Position numbers and translations under genes: made by a program
Origin: Brevibacillus reuszeri
GTDB taxonomy: Bacteria > Bacillota > Bacilli > Brevibacillales > Brevibacillaceae
Direction of reading: 5' to 3'
NCBI RefSeq assembly: GCF_002897295.1
Contig: NZ_BEXF01000017.1
Span: forward strand, 1-64,000
Length of the DNA stretch: 64,000 nucleotides
In this document: in pieces, positions 33,845 through 42,787 of the stretch
How positions within the stretch are numbered: the stretch's first letter is position 1
Layout: every line of letters starts with the position of its first letter
Notes under the pieces: generated by a model
Told to the model about the DNA's origin: nothing
Database searches by the model: none
What the model saw: the letters and a program-made list of their open reading frames with translations, nothing else

Positions 33845-35683
33845 GTGGTGTTCAAAAAAGTGCAGCTAGTGGAGCAGTACATTCGAATATGTGCAGGCTT
33901 TCCCGAAGAAGCTCTGGGTCAGCCGCAAGAAATATCCCTGGCGGAAGTCGCGACCCGTTTGTTTTGTACCCTGCGCAATGCAAACTTGATCGTTAAAAAA
34001 TTGCAGAAGCAGGGCTGGCTTATTTGGCAGCCAGGAAGAGGCAGAGGGAATCGCTCAGTACTCACTTGTTTGCTGTTGCCAGCAGATGTGGTTTTGAGTG
34101 TGGCCAAAGAAATGGTGCAAAAAGGCGAAATCAAAGCATCGCGGGAATTGATCGATCAGTATCAAAGGGAGTGGCCAGCGCTTGCAGCAGGATACTCACT
34201 GTGGATGAGCAGTCAGTTTGGACTTCGTGTGACGAGGGAAAAGGAGAATAGTAGAGTCGATACGCTGCGCTTGTTCTTTGATCATCCGTTTCAAGGACTT
34301 GATCCGATTCATGTTCTCCTACGCTCACAAACTCATTTGGTCAAGCATTTGTTTGATTGTCTCGTCCGCTTTGATCCAGTCGCGAAGACTGTTGAGCCGC
34401 AATTAAGCTTTTATTGGGAGGTAGATGAGACAGGACGGGAGTGGACCTTTTTTCTGCGCAAAGGCGTCTTATTTCATCACGGACGCCAGCTTACGGCAGA
34501 TGATGTCTGTTTCTCCTTGCAGCGATTACAAGAAGAGCGGTCCAAGCATCGCTGGCTGACGGCCTCCATTTTATCCGCCGTCGCCAAAGACGATCATGTC
34601 GTTGTCATTACACTTGATACACCCGATGAGCTCTTTTTAGAGGCGCTCAGTAAAGAATACATGTCCATCGTTCCTCGCGATTACGCCGATCAGATGGGAG
34701 CACAGTTTGCGCAGATGCCAGTGGGGACAGGACCTTTTCGCGTTGTGCGCAATGATGATTCGATGCTGGTTTTGGAGGCGTTTCAGCCTTATTTTGGGGG
34801 CCGTCCGTTTTTAGATCGGATTGAAATCTGGTGTGTGCCAGAGCTGCCAGAGGACAAGAAAATGGCGAAGGGATTGGACCGTACGCAGCTTCTGCTCCCT
34901 GTCACTTCGGGAGATCATAAGCTCGAACAGGATGAAGTATCGTGGAGAGGACTTGCGAGGCAAGAGCACTGCTTTCAATACGTCAGCTTCAATGTCGCAA
35001 AAAATGGTCCGTTGCGAAATCATGCCTTTCGTAAATGGCTCGCGGGAATCCTTTTACCGAATGAGCTGTGCGACGACTTGAAGGGAATGAGGGAGCCTGT
35101 ATTTGCCTGGGGGACAACCGGCCCCTTTCTCGAGCGCAGTGATGAGAGGTGCGAGGATTCTGCTCAAGTGCTAAAGGCATGGAATGGGTTAGGGTATGAT
35201 GGAGAACTGCTGCAACTGTATACGTATCCTGATCTGGATCATGTGGAAGATGCAGAATGGATTCAAGCAAAATGTAAGGCGCTCGGGGTCAATATCGAGA
35301 TTGTATATGCGGAGCCAGAGGAGCTAGCGAAGCCAGCTGTTCTTGAGGCAGCGGATCTGGTTGTAGACAGCGCTAATGTAGATGAGCGAAGCGAGCTGTC
35401 CTTACGGGAGTTTTTATACGCAGATGCGTTGAGTATCACACATCATCTAAATGAGGAACAAAAAGAAGCAGTGGATCGAATCATGAGATGGATGGGACTA
35501 GCCAAAACACGAGAGGAGAGGCAAGCTTTTATGACGAGAATGATAGAATTGCTTGATGAATGGCATACATTTGTTCCGTTGTATTCAAATCGAGTAGAGA
35601 TGCTTGCACATCCCCGTCTATCAGGAATTAGCCTGGATGCATATGGATGGGTAGACTTTACTCGTGTTTTTGTCAAGACTTAG
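33845..35683 (+). CDS. SgrR-like regulator: HTH plus solute-binding protein family 5 domain
   Basis: The 612-aa protein has an N-terminal winged-helix SgrR_N region (about 1-110, with ISLAEVATRLFCTLRNANLIVKKLQKQGWL) and a C-terminal family 5 extracellular solute-binding-like domain (about 160-610) with WTFFLRKGVLFHHGRQLTADDVCFSL. There is no signal peptide, so the binding domain acts as a cytoplasmic ligand sensor. The start is a GTG at 33845 (a second GTG follows); the ribosome binding site is weak. It is divergent from an MFS transporter gene that it probably controls. Confidence 0.83.
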   Translation: MVFKKVQLVEQYIRICAGFPEEALGQPQEISLAEVATRLFCTLRNANLIVKKLQKQGWLIWQPGRGRGNRSVLTCLLLPADVVLSVAKEMVQKGEIKASRELIDQYQREWPALAAGYSLWMSSQFGLRVTREKENSRVDTLRLFFDHPFQGLDPIHVLLRSQTHLVKHLFDCLVRFDPVAKTVEPQLSFYWEVDETGREWTFFLRKGVLFHHGRQLTADDVCFSLQRLQEERSKHRWLTASILSAVAKDDHVVVITLDTPDELFLEALSKEYMSIVPRDYADQMGAQFAQMPVGTGPFRVVRNDDSMLVLEAFQPYFGGRPFLDRIEIWCVPELPEDKKMAKGLDRTQLLLPVTSGDHKLEQDEVSWRGLARQEHCFQYVSFNVAKNGPLRNHAFRKWLAGILLPNELCDDLKGMREPVFAWGTTGPFLERSDERCEDSAQVLKAWNGLGYDGELLQLYTYPDLDHVEDAEWIQAKCKALGVNIEIVYAEPEELAKPAVLEAADLVVDSANVDERSELSLREFLYADALSITHHLNEEQKEAVDRIMRWMGLAKTREERQAFMTRMIELLDEWHTFVPLYSNRVEMLAHPRLSGISLDAYGWVDFTRVFVKT

Positions 35684-35692
35684 CGAAAAATG

Positions 35693-35735
35693 TCACAATT
35701 TAGTGTGAAACCGCTTTCCTCTTTCATCGTATAAT
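35693..35735 (+). promoter_or_regulatory. putative promoter with TCACA-N6-TGTGA dyad
   Basis: TATAAT lies at 35730-35735, about 60 bp upstream of the TerB-like gene; no good -35 is visible. A dyad TCACA-N6-TGTGA (35693-35708) lies upstream where an activator might bind. The arms are in the reverse order of the CRP/FNR consensus, so no regulator is named. Confidence 0.35.
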
Positions 35736-35797
35736 TACGTAGAGAGATATTCTTATCGATAACATGACATCACCACGTTTGGAGGAGGAAGTGCGCG

Positions 35798-36223
35798 TTG
35801 TTTACAAGAACGGAAAAGGACAAACATATTTTGTTTGCTTCGATTCGATTAATGATATGCGTCGGACATGCAGACGGTTATATAGGAAATAAAGAATTCG
35901 ATCAAATTCATGATATTGTGAATGCGGAGCATTTTACGTTAAAGGAACGGCAAATTTTGATGGATGATCTGGATTATCCGAAACGTCCAGAAGTGATCGT
36001 CGAAGATTTGGTGGACCTCACGCAAAATGAAAAGCTAATCATGATGCGTAAGCTGTACCACATGGCGCTGATTGATCGCAAGCTGTCTGCCATGGAGACG
36101 AGGGAAATTGCGAGGATCGCCTCTCTCATCGGTATATCAAAAGAAAAGCAGGCACAAGTAGAAGAATGGATTCGCGAAGGCATCGCTTGGCGCGAGCGTT
36201 GGAAGGAAATCGTCGGAGACTAG
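35798..36223 (+). CDS. TerB-like (DUF533/TerB fold) helical protein
   Basis: The 141-aa, mostly helical protein has the TerB pattern: SIRLMICVGHADGYIGNKEFDQIHDIV followed by a second acidic repeat, MALIDRKLSAMETREIARIASLIG, each with conserved acidic residues (HADG and DRKL loops). TerB proteins bind divalent cations and associate with membrane stress proteins; the role of this stand-alone version is unknown. Start is TTG 35798, nine bases after GGAGG. Confidence 0.65.
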   Translation: MFTRTEKDKHILFASIRLMICVGHADGYIGNKEFDQIHDIVNAEHFTLKERQILMDDLDYPKRPEVIVEDLVDLTQNEKLIMMRKLYHMALIDRKLSAMETREIARIASLIGISKEKQAQVEEWIREGIAWRERWKEIVGD

Positions 36224-36225
36224 GG

Positions 36226-36262
36226 AAGGGCCCCATTTCAATTGGGGTCCTTTCACTTTTTT
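36226..36262 (+). terminator. intrinsic terminator
   Basis: AAGGGCCCCA pairs with TGGGGTCCTT (one G-T), followed by CACTTTTTT. Confidence 0.7.
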
Positions 36263-36330
36263 GGTACAATAGGAAGTGTACAGGAATAGTGAATATGAGA
36301 GTATTTGTGCCACGATGAAGGAGGAAACGT

Positions 36331-37131
36331 ATGTTTCGAATCTTAGTTACGAATGACGACGGCATTGATGCACAGGGGATTAGAAGATTAACAGAAGCTT
36401 TACTCACCCTGGAAGGCGCAGAAATCTATGTAGTTGCCCCTGTGGAGGAAAAAAGCGGGGTAGGTCATGGTGTGACGTATCGGAGTGCACTGGCTCCAGA
36501 GAAGCGCGATTTTTACGGTTTGCCGGTAAAGGCATGGGCGATTAACGGGAATCCCGCCGATTGTGTAAAGTCCGCCTACTATTTGCTGTTTGAAGATGGC
36601 CACAAGCCGGATATCGTTTTTTCCGGGATCAATGTCGGGACAAACCTGGGCAGAGATATTTATTACTCAGGAACATGCAGTGGTGCCCGTGAAGCTGTAC
36701 TGCTCGGAATACCTGGGATTGCCCTTTCCTACGATAACTGGTTCGATCAGGATAACTACGGCGAAGTAGTTGAGATGATACAACCGCTGGTAAAGGAATT
36801 TCGTGAAAAGGCACAAAAAAGGGAGCTGCCACAGAATGTTTTCTGGAATATCAACATCCCGCATGTTCCACTAAACAAAATCAAAGGCATTGTGCCTGCA
36901 ACGCTCTCCATGAATCACTATGAGGACAAATACAGTGAAGAGGCAGAAGGATACTTTTTGACCCGTGAATATCCTGAGGTTATGCCGCTTGCCGAGCCGC
37001 TTGATTATGATCTGGTCAAGCATGATTACATCGCGGTCACGCCTGTCCACATTGACGCGACCGATCGGGCTTTTTTGCAGGAAATGGGAGAGTGGTCTTT
37101 CGTAAAAGAGTGGGGAAAGCGAGAGGAATAA
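36331..37131 (+). CDS. surE: 5'/3'-nucleotidase SurE
   Basis: The 266-aa protein has the SurE metal-binding N-terminus ILVTNDDGIDAQG (Asp9, Asp10), the SG(V)GH loop near 43-46, NGNPADCVK near 75-83 and SGINVGTNLGRDIYYSGTCSGAREA, all family hallmarks. SurE dephosphorylates nucleoside 5'- or 3'-monophosphates in a divalent-metal-dependent way and is linked to stress survival. GAAGGAGGAA precedes the ATG. A gene of unknown function follows after 4 bp, probably in the same operon. Confidence 0.93.
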   Translation: MFRILVTNDDGIDAQGIRRLTEALLTLEGAEIYVVAPVEEKSGVGHGVTYRSALAPEKRDFYGLPVKAWAINGNPADCVKSAYYLLFEDGHKPDIVFSGINVGTNLGRDIYYSGTCSGAREAVLLGIPGIALSYDNWFDQDNYGEVVEMIQPLVKEFREKAQKRELPQNVFWNINIPHVPLNKIKGIVPATLSMNHYEDKYSEEAEGYFLTREYPEVMPLAEPLDYDLVKHDYIAVTPVHIDATDRAFLQEMGEWSFVKEWGKREE

Positions 37132-37135
37132 CGGG

Positions 37136-38176
37136 ATGGAGAATGAATTTTTTCCGCAGCTGACACCGGATTCAACCCTGCTTTCTCCTGATGAAAGCAC
37201 CCAGGGAGAAGTTTTGGACAAGGAAAAATATCATGATCTATACAAACTGGTAGAGGAAGACGGACTCCCGTATTTCACCCGGTTAAACGGACATGGTGAG
37301 GTCGAGCTTTATTTGGTATTTGAAACCGTGGATGCCTTTAGTGAGCAAACAAGAGATGCTGTTTCGATCGAATTCAAGACCTATCAAAATAAATTGCTAG
37401 CGGTCATTTGGACGCTTACCGATCCTTTGCAGCCGCTTGGCTTTCCGCTTAGCTTTGATATACTCTCAGCAGAGGAAAGATTTATGGCGCTAACGATCCT
37501 GCAGCAGCCGTTTACGTATCTTCACTATCTTGCCTATGAAGATGGACAGATGACTCACATCTATTCGGAGGATATTCATTTTTCTACGGATGAATTAGCG
37601 CGTACACATGGAATGATACGCTCGCTTTACGACGGCAAACCCGAGTCGATGCCAGAGGCTGCCGAGGTCCGGGAAGAAGATACACAGACGATATCCGCAT
37701 TGACCTTGCCTGACACTGTGCTTCTGGAAGCTGGCACGGCCTTTGTTTTACAGTACAAAAGGATGCTGGCGGCTCATGGGGAAGAGGAAGCTCAGCACCT
37801 TTTGATGAGCACGGTCAAACAAGCCGTTTGGGTGATGCGCAGGCACTCCCGCAGCGAGGTAAGAGATTCCTCCTTTACAGTGTGGGCAGCGGAACGGGAC
37901 GATCAGTTTCGTTTGGTGGTGACCCCGAGCCTTGCTCATTTGTTTGAGGTGGTACATATGTCAGAGGATGAAGCGAATCCCTTTTCTCGCTTTTTGATGA
38001 CGCTGCCCGAATTCGTACAAACTGAGGACGCCACTCCGCTTCAGCTTGGAGCCTTTCCGCTTTTGCGCTATGAAAGCGGGCAGCTCTATCATTTGGAGCT
38101 GGATGAAACGGTTCAGGAGCATCTCGGCAGCTTGTTTACGCAAGCGTTTCCAGCGGTTCCTAATCCATACATGTGA
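37136..38176 (+). CDS. conserved hypothetical protein, 346 aa
   Basis: I do not recognise this family. The protein is acidic and soluble, with no signal peptide or membrane segment. It seems to have two similar halves: each contains a run like PLGFPLSFD or PLQLGAFPLLRYESGQLYHLELDE near its end. The gene starts 4 bp after surE with GAGAGG nine bases upstream and is probably cotranscribed with surE. A function linked to nucleotide or stress metabolism would be a guess only. Confidence 0.65.
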   Translation: MENEFFPQLTPDSTLLSPDESTQGEVLDKEKYHDLYKLVEEDGLPYFTRLNGHGEVELYLVFETVDAFSEQTRDAVSIEFKTYQNKLLAVIWTLTDPLQPLGFPLSFDILSAEERFMALTILQQPFTYLHYLAYEDGQMTHIYSEDIHFSTDELARTHGMIRSLYDGKPESMPEAAEVREEDTQTISALTLPDTVLLEAGTAFVLQYKRMLAAHGEEEAQHLLMSTVKQAVWVMRRHSRSEVRDSSFTVWAAERDDQFRLVVTPSLAHLFEVVHMSEDEANPFSRFLMTLPEFVQTEDATPLQLGAFPLLRYESGQLYHLELDETVQEHLGSLFTQAFPAVPNPYM

Positions 38177-38325
38177 TTGTTGAAACATTGTGAAAAATGT
38201 TTTCATAGGAATTTTTTGCGCTTCGATGAAATAAGGGTAAATAAGTCATTTTTCAACAAAGGATACGACAAGGGGGATTTCGAAATTAAGTAGTACAGAT
38301 AATCCGCTGGGGAGAGGTGACGACG

Positions 38326-38814
38326 ATGTACGCTGTTAAACCCGATGTTTTTCAGGTTGTTTCCGATTGCGCCCACCGTTTTCAAGAGGATATTGAGCAA
38401 GTGGCAGGGCGTCACTCGCTTACAATTGAAAGGGGATTTCCAGCTCTGGAACTGCAAGTCCATCCACAATTCCAGGCGTTACTGGAATACACATTGTGGG
38501 GAGAGTCAGGCTTAGTCGCCATTCATGGCAAATTAAACGTTCGTGATGATGTCGAGGCACAAACGGATTCATTTTCTATTATGATGAAATTCTCCTTGTC
38601 ACACGATCCTACGCTGGATATGGAAGCGAAAAAGCAGCGTATTGAAGAAATTTTGTATGGCGAAGTGGACCTTTTCTGGAACATTCCCCCTGCAGGCCAC
38701 ATCGGTCACGTCGAATTGACCATCCGATTTATGTATCAACCCGGTTCAGGCAGGCTCGGTGAATACGTACGCAGTGTACTGGGCATCGTAACCGGAAAGA
38801 TGCTCGCTGCTTAA
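38326..38814 (+). CDS. hypothetical protein, 162 aa
   Basis: No family is recognised. The protein is soluble; the first half has a helix (QVVSDCAHRFQEDIEQVAG) and the rest is mainly beta, with a C-terminal glycine-rich helix. ATG 38326 is eight bases after GAGAGG; a GTG nine bases earlier is also possible. The 149 bp upstream are AT-rich with a TGTGAAAAATGTTTTCA stretch but no promoter I would defend. Confidence 0.6.
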   Translation: MYAVKPDVFQVVSDCAHRFQEDIEQVAGRHSLTIERGFPALELQVHPQFQALLEYTLWGESGLVAIHGKLNVRDDVEAQTDSFSIMMKFSLSHDPTLDMEAKKQRIEEILYGEVDLFWNIPPAGHIGHVELTIRFMYQPGSGRLGEYVRSVLGIVTGKMLAA

Positions 38815-38829
38815 AAGAAGCAATGGAAG

Positions 38830-38863
38830 AATGGCTCTCCGATCAGGGAGGGCTATTTGTTTT
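38830..38863 (+). terminator. intrinsic terminator
   Basis: GGCTCTCC and GGGAGGGCT pair with a short loop, followed by ATTTGTTTTCGTTT. Confidence 0.55.
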
Positions 38864-38906
38864 CGTTTAGGTAGCATTTGTCCAAAAGAGGATAGGTGAT
38901 TGACTC

Positions 38907-39503
38907 ATGCGTTTATTCGTAGCGTTAGACATACCACAAGAAGCGGCAGCGTACATGGCTGACATACAGTCGAGACTCAAGCAGGAAATCAGCGTGAGAC
39001 GCTGGCAGCCTTTGCATAACTTGCATTTGACCCTGCATTTTTTAGGTGATGTCAAAGAAGATCTTGTGCCCGCGATATGCGAGGATATGGATATTGTCAG
39101 TGCAATTATCAATCCGTTCACCTTGCGCGTCGGAGGGTTTGGCGCTTTTCCGCATGCGGATAAACCGCGAGTATTGTGGCTCGGGCTGCGCGGCCAGGTA
39201 AGCTCGCTAAAGCAACTGCATCTTTTGCTGGGAAAACGGTTTGATTTGCATCAGGGCTTAGCCTATGATCGAAAACGCTATCGTCCACATGTTACCCTGG
39301 CGCACGGACCAGAAGAGCAGGAAAACGGATTGCCACTCGATGAATGGAATGACAGATATCTGGCATTGGAACCTCCACAGTGGAAGGCGAGGAATGTGCA
39401 TCTGTACCGGTCCGAGCTGTTGCCGACAGGAGCGGTACATACGATTATACATACGAGCACGTTTGATAAAGATCACAGCAAAAAACAAGCGGTACCTGAA
39501 TAG
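38907..39503 (+). CDS. thpR: RNA 2',3'-cyclic phosphodiesterase (2H phosphoesterase)
   Basis: The 198-aa protein has the two HxTL motifs of 2H phosphoesterases, HLTL at 40-43 and HVTL at 128-131, and the N-terminal RLFVALDIP typical of ThpR (formerly LigT). The family hydrolyses 2',3'-cyclic phosphates on RNA ends. The ATG has AGGTG eight bases upstream. A gene of unknown function follows on the same strand 49 bp downstream. Confidence 0.88.
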   Translation: MRLFVALDIPQEAAAYMADIQSRLKQEISVRRWQPLHNLHLTLHFLGDVKEDLVPAICEDMDIVSAIINPFTLRVGGFGAFPHADKPRVLWLGLRGQVSSLKQLHLLLGKRFDLHQGLAYDRKRYRPHVTLAHGPEEQENGLPLDEWNDRYLALEPPQWKARNVHLYRSELLPTGAVHTIIHTSTFDKDHSKKQAVPE

Positions 39504-39552
39504 AATATGAAGAGTGATTAGGGAAAGCCTTCCAGAAAGCGGTGGAAAACGA

Positions 39553-40221
39553 ATGGGTGAGTTCACGACCGGCATTCTTTATCCACGCAAATACGAACCG
39601 AAAGTACTGATTGCCTTGTCCAAGATCGATCAGTCATACTTCCACAGAAACGTCAACGGCGACTGGAACGCTTTTTTCCTGCAGGATGAGTGGCTGCAAA
39701 CCTCATCGACCGTCCAATTTTTATTGCAGCTGTCGAAGCACTACGTGCCGCTCCTATGGTTTCATGATGCGGAAGACAACGGCTGGGGCTTTCGGTTGTT
39801 CGATGCCGGCTATGAAGTATCCTCTGCAACGATTAGCTACTCACTTGACGTCGAGATGGCAGAGGAGGAATTTGGTCGGCTCTATCCGGATGTAAACCTG
39901 CAGGAAAGGATTACAGACAGCGAGGACGTTCGCCAAAAGTATGAGGACATATTGGATCGGGTTGTGCGTTCGGAGTTGTATCGGCGAGAGATTGGGAAAG
40001 GGATTACCCGAATCAGGCCGCAATCCTTTAACCGGATCACGGGACCAAAACAGGTGCAACAACTGCGCTCGCTCTTTGACTTGCAGCTATTGACTGACGT
40101 GGATGACGAGACCGGGGCTTCTTTGTTATACGACTCAGTAGACCTGTTTAAGGAGATTCTGGGAATCGAAGAAATGGTATGGGTCAATTACGCATATTTG
40201 GCGAGTGGTGGAAGGGAGTGA
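39553..40221 (+). CDS. hypothetical protein, 222 aa
   Basis: No family is recognised. The soluble protein contains several aromatic-rich strands in the first 90 residues and a long charged helical middle (about 90-150), without signal peptide. The ATG at 39553 is preceded by GGTGG; an in-frame GTG at 39514 would add 13 residues. The gene is closed by one of the strongest terminators in the window. Confidence 0.55.
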   Translation: MGEFTTGILYPRKYEPKVLIALSKIDQSYFHRNVNGDWNAFFLQDEWLQTSSTVQFLLQLSKHYVPLLWFHDAEDNGWGFRLFDAGYEVSSATISYSLDVEMAEEEFGRLYPDVNLQERITDSEDVRQKYEDILDRVVRSELYRREIGKGITRIRPQSFNRITGPKQVQQLRSLFDLQLLTDVDDETGASLLYDSVDLFKEILGIEEMVWVNYAYLASGGRE

Positions 40222-40230
40222 GAAGTGAGG

Positions 40231-40260
40231 AAAAGGGCGGGAAAAGCTCCCGCCCTTTTT
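40231..40260 (+). terminator. intrinsic terminator
   Basis: AAGGGCGGGA pairs with TCCCGCCCTT around a 5-nt loop, followed by T5. Confidence 0.85.
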
Positions 40261-40349
40261 AACGTGTAGGAAATCGTGAGCGTGCCGCTTATGATTTCGT
40301 AGAGCATAATAACCAACCCATAAAACGCGGTCGCCCATCTTTGAAAAGT

Positions 40350-40368
40350 CCTCGATAGAGGTTTTTTT
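40350..40368 (+). terminator. second terminator hairpin
   Basis: CCTC-GATA-GAGG followed by T7, just before the 3' end of the convergent peptidase gene. Confidence 0.5.
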
Positions 40369-40376
40369 ATTTTGGT

Positions 40377-41273
40377 TTAATAGATCCGTACTGTGGTGCC
40401 TTCCACTGACATACCTTGAACGAGTTCAAGACCATTTTCAAAGACAATCGGAATTGATTTGGCTGCAAGCAGCTCAGACCCATTGGAGACTTGAAAATGC
40501 AGATGGGGCTCACTTGAGTTGCCAGAGTTGCCACACAATCCGATGACATCACCAGCTTGTACATAATCCCCTGGACCAACTGCGATGGAGTGGTATTGTA
40601 AATGGGCGAGCAGACTGAACTCGTGATGCCCATGATCAATTTCCACATAGTTTCCCGCTGGCTGCTCTTCGTTTCTCACTCCGACTGGCGCATTGTCAGG
40701 GATGTCGTCTACCACACGGACGATTCTGCCTGCACACGGTGCTAAAATAGGTTTACCGTATGCGAAATAGCTTTCATTGAGGAGTGGATCTCCTGTTGCA
40801 GAACGGCCATGGTCCAGGATGATAAAATCAAAGGCGTAGCGCTGATTTTCATAGGCGTAATGATAATTAATCAGCTCATTTTTCCCACCCCAATAGGTGA
40901 ACCACCTCCCATGAAAGGGGAGACGATAACGAAAATGGCTCTTTGCCTGGTCTGTTGCCGGATGTTCGGTTAGGTGAGTCAGACGAAGCCCGATAATCGT
41001 ACCTGACGTATCTATGGCTGCTGACAAGCCTTTTTGATTATTGTCTGTGATCCAGACGTAGCGCACAATCCCGCCGATAGAAACGACGGAAGCAGGCTCG
41101 GATTGATAGTGGATGATATCGTGATGAAACGCAGAAGCATAGGAACAAAACTCCTCCTTGCTCACTTCTTCGCGAAAAGCGATACTGCACGCTTCATAGA
41201 GCAGTTCAAATTGTCCAGATGTACATGCAAGCGGAATACGCTCAGCAATCGCGGAAATATCGCAGGTGGTCAC
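40377..41273 (-). CDS. M23 family metallopeptidase (LytM-like)
   Basis: The 298-aa protein ends in a peptidase M23 domain: first zinc-ligand region YAFDFIILD (about 146-154; the usual H is replaced by residues around YENQRYAFD), an AGNYVEIDHG stretch and HLHFQV near 265-270, with the catalytic HxH intact. The first 120 residues form a separate NTF2-like helical/strand domain. No signal peptide is visible, which is odd for a wall hydrolase, so it may be a cytoplasmic member or be exported otherwise. GTG 41273 follows GGAG. Confidence 0.75.
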   Translation of the reverse strand: MTTCDISAIAERIPLACTSGQFELLYEACSIAFREEVSKEEFCSYASAFHHDIIHYQSEPASVVSIGGIVRYVWITDNNQKGLSAAIDTSGTIIGLRLTHLTEHPATDQAKSHFRYRLPFHGRWFTYWGGKNELINYHYAYENQRYAFDFIILDHGRSATGDPLLNESYFAYGKPILAPCAGRIVRVVDDIPDNAPVGVRNEEQPAGNYVEIDHGHHEFSLLAHLQYHSIAVGPGDYVQAGDVIGLCGNSGNSSEPHLHFQVSNGSELLAAKSIPIVFENGLELVQGMSVEGTTVRIY

Positions 41274-41346
41274 AGCAAATCACACTCCGAGTCCAAATAA
41301 GTACAATCATATAGTACGGATGGCACGGCAGGGAGGTTTCTTGGAC

Positions 41347-41378
41347 GAAAAAGCCCAGAACCATTGATGGTCTGGGCT
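41347..41378 (-). terminator. intrinsic terminator of cheW-like gene
   Basis: AGCCCAGA and TCTGGGCT pair, followed in the minus direction by T5. Confidence 0.75.
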
Positions 41379-41395
41379 AGACGGGCAAACGAGTA

Positions 41396-41872
41396 TTATT
41401 TTTTCCACTGTCCAAAAATTTCATCCACATCCAAAAGCATGATCAGCTTGTCATTCATACGGGCAATCCCTTGCAAATACTTGCCGTCCACACCCGCGAT
41501 GATCGGCGGTGCGGGTTCAATCAGCTTTTGGGGAATATTCAAGACCTCTGACACAGCTTCCACGATAATTCCGATACCCAGCCCTTCTAATTGCAAATCG
41601 ACGAAGCGTGTATCATCTGTTTCAGGTGTTGCCTCCAACCCGAACATCTTCGGCAGGTTGATGATCGGCAAAATCCGTCCGCGCAGATCAATAACCCCTT
41701 CCACATAAAGCGGTGATTTTGGAAAGCGAGTTACTGGCAAAGGCTTGATAATTTCACGTACTAACGAGATGGGAAGTCCGTAATACTCATTCCCCATTTT
41801 GAACAAAATGGATTGGGCGGTCGTTCCTTCTGTATCCCATTCCGCTGCATTGCTTCGTTGTGTCAGTTCCAT
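41396..41872 (-). CDS. cheW: CheW-like chemotaxis coupling protein
   Basis: The 158-aa protein is a single CheW domain: ILFKMGNEYYGLPISLVREII, VTRFPKSPLYVEGVIDLRGRILPIINL and VSEVLNIPQKLIEPAPP, all typical. CheW links chemoreceptors to the CheA kinase. ATG 41872 follows GGGAGG. The gene is isolated from other chemotaxis genes in this window, so it may be a stand-alone coupling protein (like CheV without the receiver) rather than the main cheW. Confidence 0.85.
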   Translation of the reverse strand: MELTQRSNAAEWDTEGTTAQSILFKMGNEYYGLPISLVREIIKPLPVTRFPKSPLYVEGVIDLRGRILPIINLPKMFGLEATPETDDTRFVDLQLEGLGIGIIVEAVSEVLNIPQKLIEPAPPIIAGVDGKYLQGIARMNDKLIMLLDVDEIFGQWKK

Positions 41873-42051
41873 ACAAACATTCCTCCCCGGACCACTTTCC
41901 ATTCTTTACCCATATTGTACCATGGACAAACCTATCCAGTGAGGTTTTTCTTGTGCGAGCTCCGTCATCTGTCCCAGTACCGATGGCCCGTTCGAGAGTC
42001 GAGGCATGAAAAGTAAGACGAACCAATTTTCCTTTGAAGAAAAAGCCATAA

Positions 42052-42085
42052 TAGAAAATAGACCGACAAGTCCTGCCTGTCAGTC
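42052..42085 (-). terminator. intrinsic terminator
   Basis: In the minus direction GACTGACA and TGTCGGTC pair around a loop, followed by TATTTTCTATT, downstream of the 42122-42643 gene. Confidence 0.6.
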
Positions 42086-42121
42086 TGCTCATTTAGAGCC
42101 TAATTTCCTCAAATCAAAAGT

Positions 42122-42643
42122 CTACGGCTCACGCAAATCGTTCAGCGAAATACCTTGCTCCAGGGCAAAGTCAAAATCATCCACATCGTAAAATTGAACG
42201 GGCACAATATATTCCAAAATCCGATCCTGGTAGTCTGGCTGATCGGTAATCAGCGGAACTTCAAATCGTATCGATGTAAGCAGAAGCTGGGTTTCAACAG
42301 GATCAAAAATCTCTCCCCACATTGCGTTATCCTCGACTTTGATGATCGTCAAGGTAACACCATTTGGAAAGGTGAATGGCACCTTGGACCAAGGGGCAAT
42401 TAATCCTTTTTCCAGTCGCTTGCGATTGAAAGGATCGGAAAAAAACTGACTCATTTCCTGCATGACCCGGCGCACGTACTGATCGTCGCCGGAGTAGGGC
42501 ATGATAGGTTCTGGGCTTTGGATAAATTCGTCCAATTCATAGATTGTCGACGCGGGTATCAGGTATTCTACTGGTTGCGATGGCGCCATCAACTCCCCGT
42601 AGATAGCCAGCATAATCGCTTCTATAACGAATTGTTTCGACAT
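42122..42643 (-). CDS. conserved hypothetical protein, 173 aa
   Basis: The soluble 173-aa protein begins MSKQFVIEAIMLAIYGELMAP and has an acidic, mixed alpha/beta body with DNAMWGEIFDPVETQLLLTSIR in the middle and DVDDFDFALEQG near the end. I recall similar Bacillus proteins, sometimes labelled ADP-heptose synthase without good reason; no nucleotidyltransferase motif is visible here. ATG 42643 follows GAGGAGGG eight bases upstream. It is divergent from the TerC-like gene. Confidence 0.6.
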   Translation of the reverse strand: MSKQFVIEAIMLAIYGELMAPSQPVEYLIPASTIYELDEFIQSPEPIMPYSGDDQYVRRVMQEMSQFFSDPFNRKRLEKGLIAPWSKVPFTFPNGVTLTIIKVEDNAMWGEIFDPVETQLLLTSIRFEVPLITDQPDYQDRILEYIVPVQFYDVDDFDFALEQGISLNDLREP

Positions 42644-42787
42644 TTCGACAACCCTCCTCGTTACCATCATACTGAAATCCTCGATGGACAACAACCCCGG
42701 ACAAAAAGGGGAGTGCAGGGCACGTATTCCATTTTCCACCAAAAAGGCACAGCTGACAGCAGAAGAGGAAGTAGGAGGGTGCATGAC

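Noticed and set aside
42644..42787. Possible yybP-ykoY manganese riboswitch before the TerC-like gene
   Set aside because: AAAGGGGAGT occurs, but the partner motifs and paired helices of the riboswitch are not found.
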